From a bacterium (lineage in GTDB: Bacteria > Verrucomicrobiota > Verrucomicrobiia > Limisphaerales > UBA11358): 10,606 nucleotides of DNA. The stretch is taken from positions 1-10,606 of the forward strand of contig JAJXXI010000369.1 in NCBI GenBank assembly GCA_021781185.1, given 5' to 3'. The stretch's first letter is position 1, and every line of letters starts with the position of its first letter. A program made the translations under genes and the position numbers. Shown here piece after piece: positions 6,148-10,606 of this stretch. Under the pieces are notes generated by a model. That model worked only from the letters and a program-made list of their open reading frames with translations, did no database searches and was not told where the DNA came from.

Positions 6148-6342
6148 TCAATTCCCCAAAATGAAACGCATCAGAAGAATCGTGACGACTGACAGCCCAA
6201 CCACCGTCAGTCCGCCCAGGGCATCAAAGCCCGTATCCTGTTCCGTCGCGTGTTTTACCGGCAGAATCACGGTGATGCAATGATCCAAACCGCTCCGGCT
6301 GACCTTGCCAAAAACAGACTTGATGGTCGGGCGCGTGAACAT
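6148..6342 (-). CDS. hypothetical 64-residue protein with C-terminal membrane segment
   Basis: The ATG at 6342 opens MFTRPTIKSVFGKVSRSGLD; an in-frame ATG at 6378 would add 12 residues. Residues about 39-62 (GGLTVVGLSVVTILLMRFIL) form one hydrophobic helix, so a tail-anchored small membrane protein is possible. I do not recognise the family, and no ribosome-binding site is evident. It lies 98 bp downstream of the radical SAM gene on the same strand, with a palindromic repeat in the gap. It may be a real small gene, a remnant or chance. Confidence 0.35.
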   Translation of the reverse strand: MFTRPTIKSVFGKVSRSGLDHCITVILPVKHATEQDTGFDALGGLTVVGLSVVTILLMRFILGN

Positions 6343-6381
6343 AGGAACTGAAACAGGATGGCATCCTTCCATCATCAAAGC

Positions 6382-6400
6382 TATGGGGTGTTACCCTACT
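6382..6400 (+). repeat. 19-bp palindromic repeat, copy 5 of 6
   Basis: TATGGGGTGTTACCCTACT, between the radical SAM gene and the small ORF downstream of it. On the minus strand it reads AGTAGGGTAACACCCCATA. Confidence 0.7.
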
Positions 6401-6440
6401 CAGCCGTGGCCGGCCAGGAACGCCGTCGTCAGGCTCCGAA

Positions 6441-7919
6441 TCACCCTTTCAGCGCCGCGCAAGTTTTGCGGAAGTGGTGGCCATAAACGGAAAGCGTCAC
6501 GGCCAATGGAAGCAGCCGCGGGTGGCGAAAGAAGGTCCAGATCAACAGGCCCCAGTAGTTGAAACGTCCGCGCTCAAAAATGCCGAGGCGGAAATTGGCC
6601 CGGAAAAACGCCAGCAAATCCCGCCAGTTCAACGGGGCGGACATCTTCGGACACCGGTATTCGCGCAGGAACGTGCGGATCCGCCGGTAATACGGCCCCG
6701 GCGCGTAAAGATAATCCATCAGGTTCCGGTAGCCCTCGCGCAACATCTCCCGGTTCATCCGGGGAATGAAATTGGTGGTGCCATCGCTATTGTTGCCGGT
6801 GGTCAGGCCGGTCAGACGGCCCTGATCTTTCAAGCGTTGATGCAGCTTGGTGCCGGGGATGGCCTGCAACAGGCCGACCATCGCCGTGACGATGCCGCTC
6901 TGCTGGATGAATTCGATCTGCCGTGCAAATGTCGTGGGCGTGTCGCTGTCGAACCCCACGATGAACCCGCCCTGCACCTCCAGTCCCGCGCGCTGGATGC
7001 GTTTCACGTCGGCCACCAGATCCCGTTTCTGGTTCTGCCGTTTGTGGCATTCGGCCAGGCCCGCCTCCTCCGGCGTCTCAATGCCGATGAACACCTGGTT
7101 GAATCCCGCCTCGACCATCATCCGCATCAAGCCCGCGTCGTCGGCCAGGTTGATGGACGCCTCGGTGTAGAACGGTGTGCCGCGATGGCCTTGCTGCCAT
7201 TGGATCAGCGCCGGCAACAAATCTTCCTTGAGCGCGCGCTTGTTGCCGATGAAATTGTCGTCCACGAAAAACACCGCCCCGCGCCAGCCCGCCCGGTGGA
7301 GGCCGTCCAGTTCGGCGAGCATCTGCGCGGTGGACTTGGTGCGCGGCCGGTGACCGAACATCGCGGTGATGTTGCAAAACTCGCAGTCAAACGGGCAGCC
7401 GCGGGAATACTGCACGCTCATTGAGGCGTAGCGCCGCACATCCGCCAGTTCCCACAGCGGTGCCGGCGTGCGGCTCAGGTCGGGAAATTCCGTCGAGGCA
7501 TACACACGGCAGGCGGTGCCGCGCTCGAAGTCGCGCAAAAATTCCGGCAGCGTCACCTCGGCCTCGTTCAGCACAAAATGGTCAACCTCGGAAAACTGTT
7601 CGTGGCCCAGGGTGAACAGTGGCCCGCCGGCCACGATGATCTTGCCGGCGGCGCGACAACGCGCGATCAACGCGTGCGCCGATTCCTGCTGGGCGATCAT
7701 GCCGCTGATGAAGACGAGGTCCGCCCAGGCCAGATCCTTGTCGCGCAGCTTCCGCACGTTCACATCCACCAGGCGCTTGCCCCAGTCCGCCGGCAGCATC
7801 GCGGCCACGGTCAGCAGTCCCAGCGGCGGCAGCGACGCCTTCTTGTGGATGAACTTCAATGCGTGCTTGAAGCTCCAGAACGTGTCCGGGAATTCCGGGT
7901 ATAGCAGCAACACTTTCAT
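6441..7919 (-). CDS. B12-binding-domain radical SAM protein with DUF4070-like C-terminus
   Basis: 492 residues. Residues about 1-135 form a Rossmann-like B12-binding-type domain (PPLGLLTVAAMLP, ADLVFISGM, KIIVAGGPLF). The cobalamin-binding Asp-x-His-x-x-Gly motif is not intact: the matching place reads VDVNVRKL (51-58), with no His. The radical SAM domain (about 165-320) carries the 4Fe-4S motif Cys175-x3-Cys179-x2-Cys182 (RGCPFDCEFC), followed by FFVDDNFIGN and IGIETPE. Residues about 325-480 resemble the DUF4070 region shared with hopanoid methylases such as HpnP, ending in a hydrophobic, basic stretch that may touch the membrane. Radical SAM chemistry is certain by motif; methylation or rearrangement of a lipid is only a family-based guess. 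HpnP itself is less likely because the N-terminus differs and no hopanoid genes are near. The ATG at 7919 fits the family start. It is divergent from the CheB/CheR gene. Confidence 0.93.
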   Translation of the reverse strand: MKVLLLYPEFPDTFWSFKHALKFIHKKASLPPLGLLTVAAMLPADWGKRLVDVNVRKLRDKDLAWADLVFISGMIAQQESAHALIARCRAAGKIIVAGGPLFTLGHEQFSEVDHFVLNEAEVTLPEFLRDFERGTACRVYASTEFPDLSRTPAPLWELADVRRYASMSVQYSRGCPFDCEFCNITAMFGHRPRTKSTAQMLAELDGLHRAGWRGAVFFVDDNFIGNKRALKEDLLPALIQWQQGHRGTPFYTEASINLADDAGLMRMMVEAGFNQVFIGIETPEEAGLAECHKRQNQKRDLVADVKRIQRAGLEVQGGFIVGFDSDTPTTFARQIEFIQQSGIVTAMVGLLQAIPGTKLHQRLKDQGRLTGLTTGNNSDGTTNFIPRMNREMLREGYRNLMDYLYAPGPYYRRIRTFLREYRCPKMSAPLNWRDLLAFFRANFRLGIFERGRFNYWGLLIWTFFRHPRLLPLAVTLSVYGHHFRKTCAALKG

Positions 7920-7952
7920 CGTCCAAAACTAAACCGCACCAGCGGCTCGCGC

Positions 7953-7971
7953 GATGGGGTGTTCACCCCAT
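7953..7971 (+). repeat. 19-bp palindromic repeat, copy 6 of 6
   Basis: The most symmetric copy: ATGGGGTG (7954-7961), a TT loop, then CACCCCAT (7964-7971), a perfect 8-bp inverted repeat. It lies 35 bp upstream of the radical SAM start codon. Confidence 0.75.
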
Positions 7972-8136
7972 ATCCAAATGAAAGTGATTATTCAATAATT
8001 GCCTCCGGATGATCAGGATATTTCTGTTGTGACCATCGGACCCGATGTGCAAAATTGTCTGGTTGCAACAGCCCCGCCAGTCGCGACAACCCAACGGCAT
8101 GCTGTTTTAAAGCCCGACAATTGGAGCAAGGAACCT

Positions 8137-8141
8137 GGGAG
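8137..8141 (+). promoter_or_regulatory. candidate ribosome-binding site of the CheB/CheR gene
   Basis: GGGAG ends 3 bases before the ATG at 8145, a rather short spacing. It is the clearest Shine-Dalgarno-like match before any gene in the window and supports this start. A further AGGAA lies at 8129-8133. Confidence 0.4.
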
Positions 8142-8144
8142 AAT

Positions 8145-10606
8145 ATGAAGCAGAAATCATCATTGAAACGGCGCTCAAAAAAGGCAGCCAGCATCGCCAA
8201 ACCAATCAGCGCAACTTTTCCCATCGTCGGCATCGGCGCCTCTGCGGGGGGACTGGAAGCACTGGAGCAGTTTTTCACCCATGTGCCGGCTGGCAGCGGC
8301 ATGGCGTTTGTCATCGTCCAGCATCTGGACCCCACGCACAAGGGCATCATGCCGGAACTGTTGCAGCGGGACACGGGCATGAAGGTCGTGCAGGTGAAGG
8401 ACCGCACCCGGGTGCAGCCGGATTGCGTCTATGTGATTCCGCCGAACAAGGACATGTCCATCCTGCACGGCGTGCTGCATCTGCTCGACCCGGCGGCCCC
8501 GCGCGGGCTGCGTCTGCCGATTGATTTTTTCCTCCGCTCGCTGGCGCAGGACCAGCAGGAGCACAGCATCGGCGTGATTCTTTCCGGCATGGGTTCGGAC
8601 GGCACGCTGGGCCTGCGCGACATCAAGGAAAAGGCGGGCGTGGTGCTGGTGCAGGATCCGGAGACGGCCAAATTCGACGGCATGCCGCGCAGCGCCATTG
8701 ACGCCGGGCTGGCGGACATCGTGGCCCCGGCGGAAGAACTGCCGGCGAAGATTCTCGGCTATCTCCAGCGCACGCCGCTGATCTCCAACAAGGAGTCGTC
8801 CCTGGAGGACAAGACGCAGAGCGCCATGGAAAAAGCCGTCATCCTGCTGCGCGCCCACACCGGCCAGGATTTTTCCCTCTACAAACGGAATACCCTCTAC
8901 CGCCGGATCGAGCGGCGCATGGGCATTCACCAGATCGGCAAAATGTCCGCCTACGTCCGCTATCTGCAGGAGAATCCGCAGGAGCTGGACCTGATCTTCA
9001 AGGAATTGCTGATCGGCGTGACGAATTTTTTCCGCGATCCCGACGTCTGGGACCAGATGTGCGAACACGCCATCCCGGCGCTGCTCGCAAGCCGTCCATC
9101 CGGTCAGGCGCTGCGGGCGTGGGTGCCCGGCTGCTCCACCGGGGAGGAAGCCTATTCCCTGGCCATCGTGCTCAAGGAGGCGGTTGAGGCGGTCAAGCCC
9201 AAACGACAGTTCACGATTCAGATCTTTGCCACCGACCTGGACCGCGACGCGATTGACAAGGCCCGCCATGGATTTTTCCCGGAGAACATCGCCGCCGACG
9301 TGTCGCCGGAACGCTTGAAGCGCTTCTTTGTCAAAGAGGACCACGGCTACCGCGTGCGCAAGGAAACCCGCGAGATGGTGATCTTCGCCCCGCAGAATCT
9401 CATCATGGATCCGCCGTTCACCAAGCTGGACATTTTAAGCTGCCGCAACCTGCTGATCTATCTCACCCCGGAGGTGCAAAAGAAACTGATCCCGCTCTTT
9501 CATTACAGCCTCGCGCCCGGCGGCATTTTGTTGCTGGGCAGCGCGGAAACCGTGGGCGGCCACAGCACCCTGTTTGCCCCGCTCCACGGGAAATCGCGCA
9601 TCTACCGCCGGACGGATTCCGTCCTGCGGTCCGAGCCGGTCGAGTTTCCCTCGTCCTTCAGCACCGGCCCGACCGCCGGTGCCGAGGCGCGCCCGGCACC
9701 CAAGCCGCCCGCCAGTCTCCAGGCCCTGGCGGATCAACTGGTCTTGCAGCACTACGCCCCGCCCTCGGTGCTCGTCAATGAAAGCGGCGACATCTTTTAC
9801 GTCAGCGGCCGCACCGGCAAATATCTCGAACCCGCCGCCGGCAAGGCCAACTGGAACATCTTCGTCATGGCCCGCGAAAGCCTGCGCTACGAACTCTCCA
9901 GCGCCTTCCAGAAGGCGCTCCGGCACAATGAAAAAGTGGTGCTCAACGGACTCAAGGTCGGAATCAATGGCGGAACCCAGTGCGTGACTGTCACCGTTCA
10001 GCGGCTTGATGGAGCCGGCCCGCTGCACGGGCTGGTGATGATTGTCTTCACCGACGTGGCCGCGCCCGTGGCCGACAAAGCGCCGGGCCGGCCGGCCTCG
10101 CCGCCCGCCCGCCATGCGCGGTTGCGGGAACTGGAACAGGAGCTGTTGCGCGTGCGCGCCAAGGCGCGCAACACCCACGAGGAAATGCAGACCTCGCAGG
10201 AGGAATTCCGCTCCGCCAACGAGGAGCTGCAGTCCACCAATGAAGAACTCCAGTCCACCAACGAGGAACTCACCACCTCGAAGGAGGAGATGCAGTCGCT
10301 GAACGAGGAATTGCAGACGGTCAACGCCGAGCTGCAGGCCAAGGTGGATGAACTCGCGCGTTCGAGCAACGACATGAAAAACCTGCTCGACAGCACGGAC
10401 ATCGCCACCCTGTTTCTGGACAAGGATCTCAATGTGCGGCGGTTCACCCCGCAGGCGGTGAAAATCATCAAGCTCATTCCGGCCGACGTGGGCCGCCCCG
10501 TCACCGACCTGGCCACGGATCTGCGCTACCCGGAACTGGCGGATGACGCGCGGGAGGTGCTGCGCAAACTGACTGCGGCGGAAAAGCCGGTTGGCGCGCG
10601 CGACGG
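8145..10606 (+). CDS. CheB-CheR fusion signalling protein with coiled coil and PAS domain (3' end outside window)
   Basis: 820 codons are present and the frame is open at the edge. Residues about 25-205 are a CheB methylesterase domain with its triad visible: Ser33 in GIGASAGG, His60 in VQHLDPTH and Asp152 in SGMGSDG. There is no CheB receiver domain. Residues about 228-490 are a CheR methyltransferase: a helical N-part (LYKRNTLYRRIERRM, FFRDP), SAM site PGCSTGEEAYS (Gly329-Glu335) and SCRNLLIYL (Cys433-Leu440). A PAS-like segment follows (about 530-650). Then comes a long coiled coil (about 656-738) with repeated NEELQSTNEELQ heptads, and the start of a PAS domain (FLDKDLNVRRFTPQA). Such fusions usually continue into more PAS and a histidine kinase. 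They couple glutamyl methylation/demethylation chemistry to a two-component output rather than classical chemotaxis. The ATG at 8145 has GGGAG just upstream. No receptor or cheA gene is nearby. Confidence 0.95.
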   Translation, partial: MKQKSSLKRRSKKAASIAKPISATFPIVGIGASAGGLEALEQFFTHVPAGSGMAFVIVQHLDPTHKGIMPELLQRDTGMKVVQVKDRTRVQPDCVYVIPPNKDMSILHGVLHLLDPAAPRGLRLPIDFFLRSLAQDQQEHSIGVILSGMGSDGTLGLRDIKEKAGVVLVQDPETAKFDGMPRSAIDAGLADIVAPAEELPAKILGYLQRTPLISNKESSLEDKTQSAMEKAVILLRAHTGQDFSLYKRNTLYRRIERRMGIHQIGKMSAYVRYLQENPQELDLIFKELLIGVTNFFRDPDVWDQMCEHAIPALLASRPSGQALRAWVPGCSTGEEAYSLAIVLKEAVEAVKPKRQFTIQIFATDLDRDAIDKARHGFFPENIAADVSPERLKRFFVKEDHGYRVRKETREMVIFAPQNLIMDPPFTKLDILSCRNLLIYLTPEVQKKLIPLFHYSLAPGGILLLGSAETVGGHSTLFAPLHGKSRIYRRTDSVLRSEPVEFPSSFSTGPTAGAEARPAPKPPASLQALADQLVLQHYAPPSVLVNESGDIFYVSGRTGKYLEPAAGKANWNIFVMARESLRYELSSAFQKALRHNEKVVLNGLKVGINGGTQCVTVTVQRLDGAGPLHGLVMIVFTDVAAPVADKAPGRPASPPARHARLRELEQELLRVRAKARNTHEEMQTSQEEFRSANEELQSTNEELQSTNEELTTSKEEMQSLNEELQTVNAELQAKVDELARSSNDMKNLLDSTDIATLFLDKDLNVRRFTPQAVKIIKLIPADVGRPVTDLATDLRYPELADDAREVLRKLTAAEKPVGARD

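Larger units (their letters stand above)
7920..8144. promoter_or_regulatory. divergent intergenic region between radical SAM and CheB/CheR genes
   Basis: 225 bp between two genes transcribed away from each other, so promoters for both should lie here. The only clear structure is the palindromic repeat at 7953-7971. I could not fix any -35/-10 pair with confidence. Confidence 0.4.

Noticed and set aside
6474..7424. 316-residue plus-strand ORF
   Set aside because: Antisense to the radical SAM gene, which has a complete 4Fe-4S motif and full family length.
292..7971. CRISPR array from the recurring 19-bp palindromes
   Set aside because: Copies are 0.4-3 kb apart, separated by genes, and vary in sequence; there is no regular spacer length and no cas gene.
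8175..9344. 389-residue minus-strand ORF
   Set aside because: It is antisense to the CheB/CheR coding frame, whose catalytic motifs are intact; long shadow frames are expected in GC-rich genes.
9435..10178. 247-residue minus-strand ORF
   Set aside because: Antisense shadow of the CheR/PAS part of the same gene; its Gly/Arg/His-rich composition is typical of such shadows.

Overview
The window looks like chromosomal DNA of a soil or freshwater verrucomicrobium of the Pedosphaera/Limisphaerales type. This rests on several signs together: moderately high GC, genes mostly without a clear Shine-Dalgarno sequence, a PEP-CTERM protein, decayed FG-GAP/VCBS proteins whose C-terminal tail is typical of these bacteria, and intergenic spaces rich in short palindromes. 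The taxonomic call is an inference; there is no rRNA here.

Left part (1-2245). A decayed start of a secreted FG-GAP-type protein (112-303) is followed by a minus-strand lipid-transport pair. The substrate-binding MlaD/MCE protein (355-1407) is intact. The MlaE permease gene just upstream of it (1410-2245) is broken by a nonsense codon and a frameshift. No MlaF ATPase lies in the window.

Middle part (2462-4120). Four small minus-strand genes for envelope and stress proteins lie one after another with gaps of roughly 120-260 bp: a helical lipoprotein, a CsbD-family protein, a 35-residue membrane peptide and an entericidin-like lipoprotein. The last two are below usual ORF length cut-offs. A decayed partial copy of the helical lipoprotein gene lies just upstream of the entericidin gene.

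Repeat-rich spacer and PEP-CTERM region (4120-6118). About 670 bp without a credible gene hold several inverted repeats, including a 132-bp element with 10-bp perfect terminal inverted repeats. Then come a plus-strand PEP-CTERM exported protein (4793-5494), a cluster of GC-rich palindromes, and a second FG-GAP relic (5721-6118).

Right part (6148-10606). A small minus-strand membrane ORF of uncertain reality and a B12-binding-type radical SAM protein with a DUF4070-like C-terminus (6441-7919) are transcribed away from a large CheB-CheR-coiled coil-PAS signalling protein (8145 to the window edge, 3' end missing).

The most unusual pattern is a family of six 19-bp palindromes (consensus near CATGGGGTGTTACCCTACC), all outside intact genes and all in one orientation. 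I see no convincing new multi-gene system; the window is mainly housekeeping, envelope and signalling genes among gene relics and dispersed repeats.
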